Source: CAZRAL01 sp964598005 (GTDB lineage: Bacteria; Pseudomonadota; Gammaproteobacteria; Burkholderiales; Usitatibacteraceae). From it: DNA of 25,491 bases. The notes below the pieces were generated by a model. That model did no database searches, was not told the DNA's origin, and was given only the letters and a program-made list of their open reading frames with translations. Position numbers and translations under genes: made by a program. The stretch is taken from positions 1 to 25,491 of the forward strand of contig CAZRAL010000040.1 of the NCBI GenBank assembly GCA_964598005.1. Reading direction: 5' to 3'. Positions 16,556 to 24,153 of this stretch are shown here, piece by piece (positions within the stretch are counted from its first letter, which is position 1; each line of letters opens with the position of its first letter).

Positions 16556-17931
16556 TATTTTTTTCGCGGCCGCTTCCAACCCGGTTTGACGATTTGCGTT
16601 TTTTCGTTGAGGGTCAATTCGCCGGGCGGGGTATTTTTCCAGACGGTGGTTCCGGCCGCAACGGTGCCGCCCTGACCGATTGTGACTGGCGCGACCAGTT
16701 GCACATCCGAGCCGATGTGTACATTGTCTTCGATATGCGTACGGTGTTTGTTGGCGCCGTCGTAGTTGCAGGTGATGGTGCCCGCGCCGATGTTGACGTT
16801 TTTACCGACGGTGGTATCGCCAATATACGAAAGGTGGTTGGCTTTGCTGCCTTCACCGATTTCGCTGGCTTTGACTTCCACAAAATTGCCGACGTGCACC
16901 TGGCTGGCGAGTGATGTACCAGGGCGGATACGTGCGTATGGGCCGATGCGCGCACCTTCGCCGATCACGGCGCCGTCGATAAAGGAATAAGGCAGGATTT
17001 CCGTACCTGCACCCAGCGTGCAGTCGCGCAGAATGCAATGCGCGCCGACTTTCACGTTTACCCCCAAGTGCACGGTACCCTCAAAAATGCAATTCACATC
17101 GATGCTGGTTTCCCGGTCGCAGGTCAATGTGCCGCGCACGTCGAGGCGGGCAGGGTCGGCCAGCGTTACCCCATCGTTCATTAAACGCCGGGCGATTTCG
17201 AGCTGGTATTTACGTTCGAGACTGGCAAGTTGGTCCTTGCTATTCACACCGGCGATTTCCCAATCGGTTTGCGGAGGGCAGGTTTCTACGGCTATATTTT
17301 CCTTGACCGCCATGGCCAGAATGTCGGTCAAATAATATTCGCCCTGTGCATTGTTGTTGCGCAAGTTGGGCAGCCATTTATGCAGCCATTCGGTTGGGCA
17401 CGCCAGAAAACCGGTATTGATTTCACGAATTTCGCGCTGTGCCGGCGTGGCATCTTTGTCTTCAACAATTTCACGCACCTTGCCCTGTGTATCGCGGACA
17501 ATGCGCCCAAATCCTGAGGGATCGGCCACCGGCATGGTGAGCCAGGCCAATTTGTTTTGCCCTGCGGTGGCCACAAGATGGGTAAGCGTTTCAACCTGTA
17601 TAAGTGGGACGTCGCCATACAAAACCAGCGTAATGCCGGTTTTGGGCAACCCGGGCAACGCTTGCAGCACGGCGTGGCCGGTGCCCAGTTGCGGCTCCTG
17701 CTTGGCCCAGGAAATCTTTTTTTCCGCAAAAGCGGTCTGTACCTGTTCGCCGCCAAAGCCACCGACGATACAAATTAGATTCGGATTGAGCGCTTCTGCC
17801 GCGGCCAGCACATGCGCCAGCATGGGCCGCCCCGCGATGGCATGCAGAACCTTGGGCAGGCTGGATTTCATGCGCTTTCCTTGGCCGGCAGCCAGGATCA
17901 CCACGGAAAGCGAAGCATTGCGCTGCGGCAT
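16555..17931 (-). CDS. glmU: Bifunctional UDP-N-acetylglucosamine pyrophosphorylase / glucosamine-1-phosphate N-acetyltransferase
   Basis: A 458-residue cytosolic enzyme that acetylates glucosamine-1-phosphate and then uridylylates it to UDP-GlcNAc. The N-terminal uridyltransferase domain has the signature LAAGQGKRMKSSLPKVLH near residues 12-29. A linker leads to the C-terminal left-handed beta-helix with repeating hexapeptides (for example IGEGARIGPYARIRPG and NVNIGAGTITCNYDG) and the acetyl-CoA region IGSDVQLVAPVTIG. The ATG at 17931 is preferred to an in-frame start at 17979 because homology begins MPQRNASLSVVILAAG and length becomes typical. The upstream leader contains a 12-bp hairpin. 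It is the first gene after the atp operon terminator. Confidence 0.96.
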   Translation of the reverse strand: MPQRNASLSVVILAAGQGKRMKSSLPKVLHAIAGRPMLAHVLAAAEALNPNLICIVGGFGGEQVQTAFAEKKISWAKQEPQLGTGHAVLQALPGLPKTGITLVLYGDVPLIQVETLTHLVATAGQNKLAWLTMPVADPSGFGRIVRDTQGKVREIVEDKDATPAQREIREINTGFLACPTEWLHKWLPNLRNNNAQGEYYLTDILAMAVKENIAVETCPPQTDWEIAGVNSKDQLASLERKYQLEIARRLMNDGVTLADPARLDVRGTLTCDRETSIDVNCIFEGTVHLGVNVKVGAHCILRDCTLGAGTEILPYSFIDGAVIGEGARIGPYARIRPGTSLASQVHVGNFVEVKASEIGEGSKANHLSYIGDTTVGKNVNIGAGTITCNYDGANKHRTHIEDNVHIGSDVQLVAPVTIGQGGTVAAGTTVWKNTPPGELTLNEKTQIVKPGWKRPRKK

Positions 17932-17953
17932 ACGAGCACCATAAAGTAATGAA

Positions 17954-17980
17954 TTTGGCACGGTGCTACACCGTGCCAAA
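17954..17980 (-). promoter_or_regulatory. 12-bp hairpin in the glmU leader
   Basis: TTTGGCACGGTG (17954-17965) and CACCGTGCCAAA (17969-17980) form a perfect 12-bp inverted repeat with a 3-base loop. It lies between the atpC terminator and the glmU ATG, about 23 bases before the start. No T-tract follows on either strand. It could be an mRNA 5' stabiliser, an operator palindrome or a second-stage terminator. Confidence 0.55.
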
Positions 17981-17989
17981 ATTCCAGCG

Positions 17990-18022
17990 AAAAAAAGGCA
18001 GCGGGAAGTTACTCCGCTGCCT
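17990..18022 (-). terminator. Intrinsic terminator of the atp operon
   Basis: On the minus strand AGGCAGCGG (18022-18014) pairs perfectly with CCGCTGCCT (18004-17996) around a 9-base loop, followed immediately by a run of seven T (17996-17990). It lies 50 bp after the atpC stop and before glmU. Confidence 0.92.
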
Positions 18023-18071
18023 GGATTGTGTTGCGCCTCTAAACCGTTACGGTATTTGCATTATACCTTAA

Positions 18072-18491
18072 TCAAGATTTTTTGCGCAATTTTTGTATAG
18101 CCTGTAATTGAGCGGCCAACTGCGCCAGCTCAGCCACGACCATAGCCCGATCCTGGCCGCTTGCGCGGTTAGCAAGCGCTTCTTCAGCTTGGCGCTTGGC
18201 TTCCATAACCTTGGCTTCGTCGAGGTCGTGGGCACGGATCGAGGTATCGGCAAGGATGGTTAATGCCTTGGGTTGCACTTCCAGAATGCCGCCGGAAACA
18301 TATACGACTTCTTCTTTTTCTTGGCCTGCCAGTTTGATTTTTACTGTGCCCGGTTTGATGCGGGTGAGCAGGGGTGCGTGCCCGGGCAACAAGCCCAGTT
18401 CGCCGGTTTCGCCGGGGGCGACCACTAACTCAGCATCGCCTGAGAAGATGGCCTGTTCGGCTGAAACGATGTTGACATGTAAAGTTGCCAT
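18072..18491 (-). CDS. atpC: ATP synthase F1 epsilon subunit
   Basis: A 139-residue central-stalk subunit that couples gamma rotation to the c-ring and inhibits hydrolysis. The N-terminal beta sandwich is recognised by MATLHVNIVSAEQAIFSG and GELGLLPGHAPLLTRIKPG. The C-terminal helical hairpin is rich in Ala, Lys and Glu (DEAKVMEAKRQAEEALANR). Length is normal. It is the last gene of the operon, 37 bp after atpD and followed by an intrinsic terminator. Confidence 0.97.
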   Translation of the reverse strand: MATLHVNIVSAEQAIFSGDAELVVAPGETGELGLLPGHAPLLTRIKPGTVKIKLAGQEKEEVVYVSGGILEVQPKALTILADTSIRAHDLDEAKVMEAKRQAEEALANRASGQDRAMVVAELAQLAAQLQAIQKLRKKS

Positions 18492-18528
18492 TGAAATCCT
18501 TAATTGAACAGGTGACGTGGTATCAGCG

Positions 18529-19953
18529 TCAGTTCATTTTCTTGGCTTTTTCCAACGCTTCGTCGATGCCGCCGACCATATAGAACGCCTGTTCTGGAAT
18601 TGCATCGCACTCGCCATCGACGATCATTTTGAAGCCACGGATGGTTTCTTTGAGCGTCACGTATTTGCCGGGTGAGCCGGTAAACACTTCGGCCACGTGG
18701 AAGGGCTGCGACAGGAAGCGCTGGATTTTACGCGCGCGTGCCACCGCCAGTTTGTCTTCAGGAGAAAGTTCGTCCATCCCGAGAATGGCGATGATGTCGC
18801 GCAGCTCCTTATAGCGCTGCAGCGTGGCCTGCACACGGCGGGTGACGGTGTAATGCTCTTCGCCGATCACATTCGGGTCGATCTGCCGCGAAGTGGAATC
18901 GAGCGGATCCACGGCGGGGTAAATCCCCAGCGAGGCAATGTCGCGCGACAGCACGACGGTCGCATCCAGGTGCGCGAAAGTCGTTGCGGGCGATGGGTCG
19001 GTCAAGTCATCAGCAGGCACATACACCGCCTGAATCGAAGTGATGGAGCCGGTCTTGGTCGAGGTGATACGTTCCTGCAACACGCCCATTTCTTCGGCCA
19101 GCGTGGGCTGGTAACCCACCGCAGAAGGCATACGGCCCAACAGCGCAGACACTTCGGTACCGGCCAGGGTGTAGCGATAAATATTGTCAACGAAGAACAG
19201 GATGTCACGGCCTTCGTCACGGAATTTTTCCGCCATGGTCAGCCCGGAAAGCGCCACGCGCAAACGGTTGCCCGGTGGTTCGTTCATCTGCCCGAACACC
19301 ATGGCGACCTTGGATTTGCTGAGGTCGTCTTTGTTTATAACGCCGGCATCGGTCATCTCGTGATAGAAGTCGTTACCTTCGCGGGTACGCTCACCCACTC
19401 CCGCAAATACGGAAAGCCCGCTGTGCTCCTTGGCGATGTTGTTGATGAGTTCCAGCATGTTCACCGTCTTGCCGACACCCGCGCCGCCGAACAGGCCCAC
19501 CTTGCCGCCTTTGGCAAAGGGGCAGATCAAGTCAATAACTTTAATACCGGTTTCAAGCAGGTCTACCGAAGGGGAGAGCTCATCGAATTTCGGCGCAGGC
19601 TGGTGAATTTCACGGCGTTCGTCACCGGCAATCGGGCCTTCTTCGTCGATAGGGCGGCCCAACACGTCCATGATGCGGCCCAACGTGCCGAGACCGACTG
19701 GCACCGAAATGCCCTTGCCGGTATTGGCGACTTTCATGCCGCGACGAATGCCGTCGGAGGAGCCCATCGCAATGCAGCGCACCACGCCGTCGCCCAGTTG
19801 CTGCTCGACTTCGAAGGTCAGACCTTTTTCCACAAAGCTCGACTCGCCGCTGTCCTGAAGCGTCAGCGCGTCATAGACTTTCGGAATGGCGCCATGGGGA
19901 AATTGAATGTCCACCACTGCACCGATACATTGAACGACTGTTCCTTGGCTCAT
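18529..19953 (-). CDS. atpD: ATP synthase F1 beta subunit
   Basis: A 474-residue catalytic subunit. It has the Walker A P-loop GGAGVGKT (about 158-165), the DELSPEDK segment, the GERTREGNDFYHEM catalytic glutamate region and the Walker B stretch ILFFVDNIYRYT. The usual F-type reading in the last of these is FIDNIFRFT; Val, Tyr and Tyr here are conservative. The Shine-Dalgarno TAGGAAA precedes the ATG. It lies between atpG (59 bp) and atpC (37 bp). Long open frames on the opposite strand are codon-bias shadows. Confidence 0.98.
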   Translation of the reverse strand: MSQGTVVQCIGAVVDIQFPHGAIPKVYDALTLQDSGESSFVEKGLTFEVEQQLGDGVVRCIAMGSSDGIRRGMKVANTGKGISVPVGLGTLGRIMDVLGRPIDEEGPIAGDERREIHQPAPKFDELSPSVDLLETGIKVIDLICPFAKGGKVGLFGGAGVGKTVNMLELINNIAKEHSGLSVFAGVGERTREGNDFYHEMTDAGVINKDDLSKSKVAMVFGQMNEPPGNRLRVALSGLTMAEKFRDEGRDILFFVDNIYRYTLAGTEVSALLGRMPSAVGYQPTLAEEMGVLQERITSTKTGSITSIQAVYVPADDLTDPSPATTFAHLDATVVLSRDIASLGIYPAVDPLDSTSRQIDPNVIGEEHYTVTRRVQATLQRYKELRDIIAILGMDELSPEDKLAVARARKIQRFLSQPFHVAEVFTGSPGKYVTLKETIRGFKMIVDGECDAIPEQAFYMVGGIDEALEKAKKMN

Positions 19954-20012
19954 GTTTATTTCCTACGCTAGGTTTATTTCTGAATCCGGTAATTTTGGAA
20001 GTTCGCCATACA

Positions 20013-20876
20013 TCATACGGCTGCTGCGCCGCCGACGATCTCGGAAAGCTCTTTGGTAATCGCCGCCTGACGTGCCTTGTTGTAAGTCAGCTTCAAATCA
20101 TCGATCACTTTTTTTGCATTGTCTGTTGCGGCTTTCATCGCCACCATGCGGGCGGATTGCTCGGAGGCAATATTTTCCGAGACCGCCTGATAAACGATTG
20201 CCTCGATGTAACGCACCAGCAATTCGTCCAGCACCGTTTGCGGATCGGGCTCATAAAGGTAATCCCAGCTTGAGTCCGGCGCGCCCAGTTTATCGCCGGT
20301 CAGTGGCAGCAATTGTTCACACACCGGCTCCTGCTTCATGGTGTTGATGAAACGGGTATAACAAAGATAAAGCGCATCGATCTTGCCTTCGGCGAAAGCA
20401 TCCAGTTGAATCTTTACCGGCCCGATCATTTTGTCGAGATGCGGTTTGTCACCCAGGCCGATAACATGCGAGACGACCGGGATGCCGTAGCGCTGTAAAA
20501 ATGAAAATCCCTTGGTGCCAATGGCCGTCGCCTGCACTTTTGCGCCTGCGCCTTCCCATTCCTTGATTTTGTTGACCATCAGCCGCATGACATTGGTATT
20601 CAATCCGCCACAAAGACCTTTGTCCGAGGTCACCATGATCACGGCAATATTTTTTACGTTGTCGCGTTTCAACAGGAATGGATGCTTGTAATCCGGGTTG
20701 GCATGCGACAGGTTGGCCGCCACACTGCGGATTTTCTCGCCGTAGGGCCGTGCTGCACGCATGCGTTCCTGCGCCTTGCGCATTTTGGCCGCTGCGACCA
20801 TTTCCATGGCCTTGGTGATCTTGCGCGTGTTTTCCACGCTCTTGATCTTGGTGCGTATTTCTTTTGAACCTGCCAT
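20013..20876 (-). CDS. atpG: ATP synthase F1 gamma subunit
   Basis: A 287-residue rotor subunit. Terminal helices form the coiled coil in the alpha3beta3 core: N-terminal MAGSKEIRTKIKSVENTRKI and TKAMEMVAAAKMRKAQ, C-terminal ATDNAKKVIDDLKLTYNKAR. The central domain has VTSDKGLCGGLN. Length is standard. GAGG lies six bases before the ATG. It is separated from atpA by an unusually long 320-bp gap containing repeats. Confidence 0.97.
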   Translation of the reverse strand: MAGSKEIRTKIKSVENTRKITKAMEMVAAAKMRKAQERMRAARPYGEKIRSVAANLSHANPDYKHPFLLKRDNVKNIAVIMVTSDKGLCGGLNTNVMRLMVNKIKEWEGAGAKVQATAIGTKGFSFLQRYGIPVVSHVIGLGDKPHLDKMIGPVKIQLDAFAEGKIDALYLCYTRFINTMKQEPVCEQLLPLTGDKLGAPDSSWDYLYEPDPQTVLDELLVRYIEAIVYQAVSENIASEQSARMVAMKAATDNAKKVIDDLKLTYNKARQAAITKELSEIVGGAAAV

Positions 20877-21045
20877 TTATGCCTCGATGAAGCCTCAGTG
20901 TTTTGCGTTGATTGCGTGTTTATTTAGTAACTGATGTTACGCACCGCTACGGTGTCAATCTTGAACTTGTCAAACGAAGCAAATTCTTTATATCCGCTGC
21001 AAGAAGGATCCACGCACCGTTTCCGCGCACGAGCGCTAAAAAATT

Positions 21046-21073
21046 CGTCGCCCTCGCGAAAGCGGGGGCCCAG
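21046..21073. repeat. REP-like palindrome, inverted partner 1
   Basis: A 28-bp unit bounded by CGTC and CCAG. It forms a hairpin with arms GCCCTCGC (21050-21057) and GCGGGGGC (21062-21069) around GAAA, with one T-G pair. It is the inverted, diverged copy of 21118-21145: 21 of 28 positions match and all seven differences are transitions. Confidence 0.75.
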
Positions 21074-21117
21074 TGGCGTTTGTAGATTTTTGCCATAACA
21101 AGCGCCTCGCAAAGTCG

Positions 21118-21145
21118 CTGGATTCCCGCTTTCGCGGGAATGACG
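21118..21145. repeat. REP-like palindrome, inverted partner 2 (dRS3-like core)
   Basis: A 28-bp unit bounded by CTGG and GACG. Its core ATTCCCGC-TTTC-GCGGGAAT (21122-21141) is a perfect 8-bp stem with a 4-base loop, matching the ATTCCC-N8-GGGAAT form known as dRS3 in Neisseria and as dispersed repeats in many proteobacteria. Confidence 0.8.
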
Positions 21146-21196
21146 GTGACGGTTTATTGTGGGGAAAGCCATTTTCATAGTGTGGTTGCGTATCAG

Positions 21197-22744
21197 TTAG
21201 TAAGCGCCGGTTTTCTTGAAATCGGCAATCGCGGCGTGCAACGCTTTTTCATCCGCTTCCGACAGATTGTTGGCCTTGTCGATCGAATCGATCAACGCGG
21301 CATATTTGGATTTCACGAAATCGCGCAGCGCTTTTTCAAATTTGAGGGCTTTGCTGACCTCCACATCGTCCATGTAATTGTTGTTGACCGCGAACAGAAT
21401 CAGCGCCATTTCCCAGACCTGCAACGGCGAATATTGCGGCTGCTTCATCAGTTCGGTCACCATCTTGCCGCGCTCCAACTGCTTGCGCGTCGCTTCGTCG
21501 AGATCGGAAGCGAATTGTGCAAAGGCCGCCAATTCGCGGTACTGCGCCAGGGCCAGCCGCACGCCTGCACCGGTATCCTTGCGCTTCATGATTTTGGTTT
21601 GCGCTGCGCCACCTACCCGGGATACCGAAACCCCTGCATTAATAGCAGGGCGAATACCGGCATTGAATAGATCCGTTTCCAGAAAGATCTGGCCGTCGGT
21701 AATCGAGATCACGTTGGTCGGCACGAATGCGGAGACGTCACCAGCTTGCGTTTCAATGATCGGCAAGGCCGTCAGCGAACCGGTTTTGCCCTTTACTGCG
21801 CCCTTGGTGAATTTCTCGACATACTCTTCGTTCACACGCGCCGCGCGCTCCAGCAAACGCGAATGCAGGTAGAACACATCGCCCGGGTACGCTTCACGGC
21901 CCGGCGGGCGGCGAAGCAACAGCGAGATTTGGCGGTAGGCCACGGCCTGTTTGGACAAATCATCATAAATAATCAATGCATCCTGACCCCGATCACGGAA
22001 ATATTCACCCATGGTGCAGCCGGAGTACGGCGCCACGAATTGCATGGCGGCAGATTCAGAGGCCGACGACGCCACCACAATCGTGTACGCCATTGCGCCG
22101 TATTCTTCCAGCTTGCGCACCACGTTGGCAATCGTCGAGGCTTTTTGCCCTACGGCTACGTAAACGCAGGTCAGGTCTTTGCCCTTCTGGTTAATGATCG
22201 TGTCGATAGCCACCGCGGTTTTACCCGTTTGACGATCGCCAATGATCAATTCGCGCTGGCCGCGGCCAACCGGCACCATGGCATCGATTGATTTCAAGCC
22301 GGTTTGTACCGGTTGCGAAACCGATTTACGCGCAATCACACCGGGCGCCACTTTTTCGATAATGTCTCTTTCCTTGGCGTTGACCGGGCCCTTGCCGTCG
22401 ATGGGCTGACCCAGCGCATTCACCACCCGACCAATCAGTTCGGGACCGACCGGCACGTCCAGAATGCGGCCCGTACACTTCACGGTATCGCCCTCGGAAA
22501 TGTGGTTGTATTCGCCCAGCACCACCGCGCCGACCGAATCGCGCTCAAGGTTCAGCGCCAGGCCAAAGGCCCCGCCGGGAAACTCCAGCATCTCGCCCTG
22601 CATCGCCTCGGCAAGGCCATGCACACGGCAAATACCGTCGGTGACGGAAATAACGGTGCCTTCGGAACGCTTTTCAGCGGCGGCAGGCAACGCCTGGATT
22701 TTGGATTTAATCAGTTCACTGATTTCAGCCGGGTTGATTTGCAT
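21197..22744 (-). CDS. atpA: ATP synthase F1 alpha subunit
   Basis: A 515-residue non-catalytic nucleotide-binding subunit of F1. The Walker A motif GDRQTGKT lies near residues 171-178; ALIIYDDLSKQAVAYRQISLLLRRPPGREA is the conserved family block and SVSRVGGAAQ follows. The N-terminus INPAEISELIKSKIQ binds delta. The ATG at 22744 has GGAG six bases upstream. It is 45 bp after atpH. The stop lies within the right end of the repeat element, but the protein's length and C-terminus look normal. Confidence 0.98.
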   Translation of the reverse strand: MQINPAEISELIKSKIQALPAAAEKRSEGTVISVTDGICRVHGLAEAMQGEMLEFPGGAFGLALNLERDSVGAVVLGEYNHISEGDTVKCTGRILDVPVGPELIGRVVNALGQPIDGKGPVNAKERDIIEKVAPGVIARKSVSQPVQTGLKSIDAMVPVGRGQRELIIGDRQTGKTAVAIDTIINQKGKDLTCVYVAVGQKASTIANVVRKLEEYGAMAYTIVVASSASESAAMQFVAPYSGCTMGEYFRDRGQDALIIYDDLSKQAVAYRQISLLLRRPPGREAYPGDVFYLHSRLLERAARVNEEYVEKFTKGAVKGKTGSLTALPIIETQAGDVSAFVPTNVISITDGQIFLETDLFNAGIRPAINAGVSVSRVGGAAQTKIMKRKDTGAGVRLALAQYRELAAFAQFASDLDEATRKQLERGKMVTELMKQPQYSPLQVWEMALILFAVNNNYMDDVEVSKALKFEKALRDFVKSKYAALIDSIDKANNLSEADEKALHAAIADFKKTGAY

Positions 22745-22789
22745 TGCAACTCCAATACTTGAATTTTTCGTTATTGCACAAGATTTTCG

Positions 22790-23326
22790 TTAGTGCACCA
22801 GACTAGCGGTCATCTGGTTCAGCATATCGCGCACTGAGGCATGCAGCACTTCGTCGCCCACCTGAATACGCGCACCGCCGATCAGCGATTCATCGACTTT
22901 TACTTCCACTTCGATACGTTTACCGTACTTTTTCGCCAGCGTATCGATCAGACCCGCCTTGTCCGCCTCGGATAAGGGGAAGGCGCTGGAAATAATCGCC
23001 TTGACCACTCCCTCGTGTACCCGTTGCAGACGTTCAAAGTGCTCCGCGATAAAAGGCAGCAGTGTGGCCTTGCCGTTATCGATCAATATCGCCAGCATAT
23101 TGGCCACCTGCGATTGCACCTGCCCGCCTGCGACCGAAGCCATCAATTCGGCTTTTTGTTTGGCGCCGACATTCGGGTTACCCAGCAGCGAGGCCACTTG
23201 CGCGTTCGCGGCGACCGCGCCCAGAGCTTTCAGTTTGTCGCCAAAAGCAGCCACCTCTTTGGCCTCCACAGCAGCGCGGAATACCGCTTCTGCATAGGGC
23301 CGCGCGACGGTCGTTAACTCGGCCAT
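22790..23326 (-). CDS. atpH: ATP synthase F1 delta subunit
   Basis: A 178-residue peripheral-stalk subunit joining F1 to subunit b. The OSCP/delta family pattern is clear: N-terminal helical domain MAELTTVARPYAEAVFRAA, and the C-terminal KYGKRIEVEVKVDESLIGGARIQVGDEVLHASV. The start overlaps the atpF stop by one base (TAATG), implying translational coupling. Confidence 0.97.
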   Translation of the reverse strand: MAELTTVARPYAEAVFRAAVEAKEVAAFGDKLKALGAVAANAQVASLLGNPNVGAKQKAELMASVAGGQVQSQVANMLAILIDNGKATLLPFIAEHFERLQRVHEGVVKAIISSAFPLSEADKAGLIDTLAKKYGKRIEVEVKVDESLIGGARIQVGDEVLHASVRDMLNQMTASLVH

Positions 23327-23796
23327 TACAACTGCGCCTTCAACTGGTTGAGCATCTCGGTATGGGCTTTGACATCGATTTCACGCTTCAGGATTTTTTC
23401 CGCACCAGCCACAGCCAGTGCCGCGACCTGCTCGCGCAATTGCTCACGCGCCTTCTGTGTTTCCTGTTCGATTTGCGCATGGGCGGCGGCGATAATACGC
23501 TCCGCCTCTACCCTCGCCTGTGCCTTGGCTTCGTCGATATGCCGCTGGGCCTGCTTGTCGTTCAGCGCTTTCATTTCGGCAGCCTGGTCGCGTGCTTCTT
23601 TCAGCATCACCACCTTTTGCTTTTCGCCCTCAGCCAGTGCCATCTTGCCTTTTTCAGCCTCGGCCAAACCCTCGGCGATCTTCCGGTTGCGCGTATCGAT
23701 GGCCGTCAGAAGCGGCGGCCAAATGAATTTGACGCAAAACCAGATCAGCGCGGCGAACCAAATCGCCATCGCAAACAACGTCGCATTGATATTCAT
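23326..23796 (-). CDS. atpF: ATP synthase Fo b subunit
   Basis: A 156-residue peripheral-stalk subunit. It has one N-terminal membrane helix (MNINATLFAMAIWFAALIWF) followed by a long charged helix rich in Ala, Glu, Lys and Gln that dimerises as a coiled coil and reaches F1. Length equals the typical proteobacterial b subunit, with no second b' gene in the operon. AGGATAGG lies upstream of the ATG. The gene is 21 bp after atpE. Confidence 0.97.
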   Translation of the reverse strand: MNINATLFAMAIWFAALIWFCVKFIWPPLLTAIDTRNRKIAEGLAEAEKGKMALAEGEKQKVVMLKEARDQAAEMKALNDKQAQRHIDEAKAQARVEAERIIAAAHAQIEQETQKAREQLREQVAALAVAGAEKILKREIDVKAHTEMLNQLKAQL

Positions 23797-23817
23797 GGCG
23801 ACGACCTATCCTTGTGG

Positions 23818-24096
23818 TTACTTGATACTGGAAAGAAGCGGGTTGGCAAAGCCGAAGAACATGGCGATACCGACACCGATCAGGAATGCCGCGTCGATCA
23901 GACCGGCCAGCAGAAACATGAATTTTTGCAATTGCGGGATCAACTCCGGCTGACGGGCAGCCGCCTCCAGGAATTTAGAACCCATAATGCCGATCCCGAT
24001 ACACGCCCCCAGCGCGCCCAAACCGATAATCATGCCAATGCCTAGTGCCATATTGGCTTGTATGAAGGCGAGAAACTGTACTGTTTGTTGTCCCAT
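23818..24096 (-). CDS. atpE: ATP synthase Fo c subunit
   Basis: A 92-residue proteolipid forming the rotor ring: two membrane helices joined by the polar loop ARQPEL. The ion-binding carboxylate is D68 in LAGLIDAAFLIGVG. The helix-1 motif GACIGIGIMGS has no Gln/Glu pair of the sodium-binding type, so proton coupling is expected. The Shine-Dalgarno AAAGGAAAA precedes the ATG. A start further in (residue 16) is possible but less likely given this ribosome site. Confidence 0.97.
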   Translation of the reverse strand: MGQQTVQFLAFIQANMALGIGMIIGLGALGACIGIGIMGSKFLEAAARQPELIPQLQKFMFLLAGLIDAAFLIGVGIAMFFGFANPLLSSIK

Positions 24097-24153
24097 TTGT
24101 TTTCCTTTCGTTTACGAAGTGATTAAGTACGAAGATGCATTAAAAGCGGTAAA

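Larger units (their letters stand above)
20877..21196. other. 320-bp atpA-atpG gap filled by a repeat insertion
   Basis: All other junctions in this operon are 60 bp or less. This gap holds copy B of the MITE-like element and a nested pair of inverted REP-like hairpins. It has no supported gene. The open frame on the minus strand here translates repeat DNA (HSRESGNP, PRFREGDE), a classic artefact of such repeats. No internal promoter or terminator is evident apart from the hairpins. Confidence 0.8.
20928..21199. repeat. MITE-like palindromic repeat, copy B (with internal insertion)
   Basis: The left end TAACTGATGTTACGCAC (20928-20944) is identical over 17 bp to copy A. The inner AAAGCCATTTTCATAG (21165-21180) is identical over 16 bp, with looser similarity for some ten bases before it. 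The right end GCGTATCAGTTA (21188-21199) is an imperfect inverted copy of the left end with a 3-base gap, and it overlaps the atpA stop codon. About 200 bp between the left end and the conserved inner block is absent from copy A and contains the REP-like pair. Confidence 0.6.

Noticed and set aside
18697..19971. Long open frame of 424 codons on the plus strand opposite atpD
   Set aside because: It is antisense to the highly conserved atpD, has His/Arg-rich composition typical of shadow frames, and resembles no protein family.
20924..21178. 84-codon minus-strand frame in the atpA-atpG gap
   Set aside because: It only translates the palindromic repeats (HSRESGNP, FREGDE), a well-known spurious product of such elements.
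23062..24045. Open frame of 327 codons on the plus strand opposite atpH, atpF and atpE
   Set aside because: It is antisense to three well-supported atp genes; low-complexity composition and no domain.
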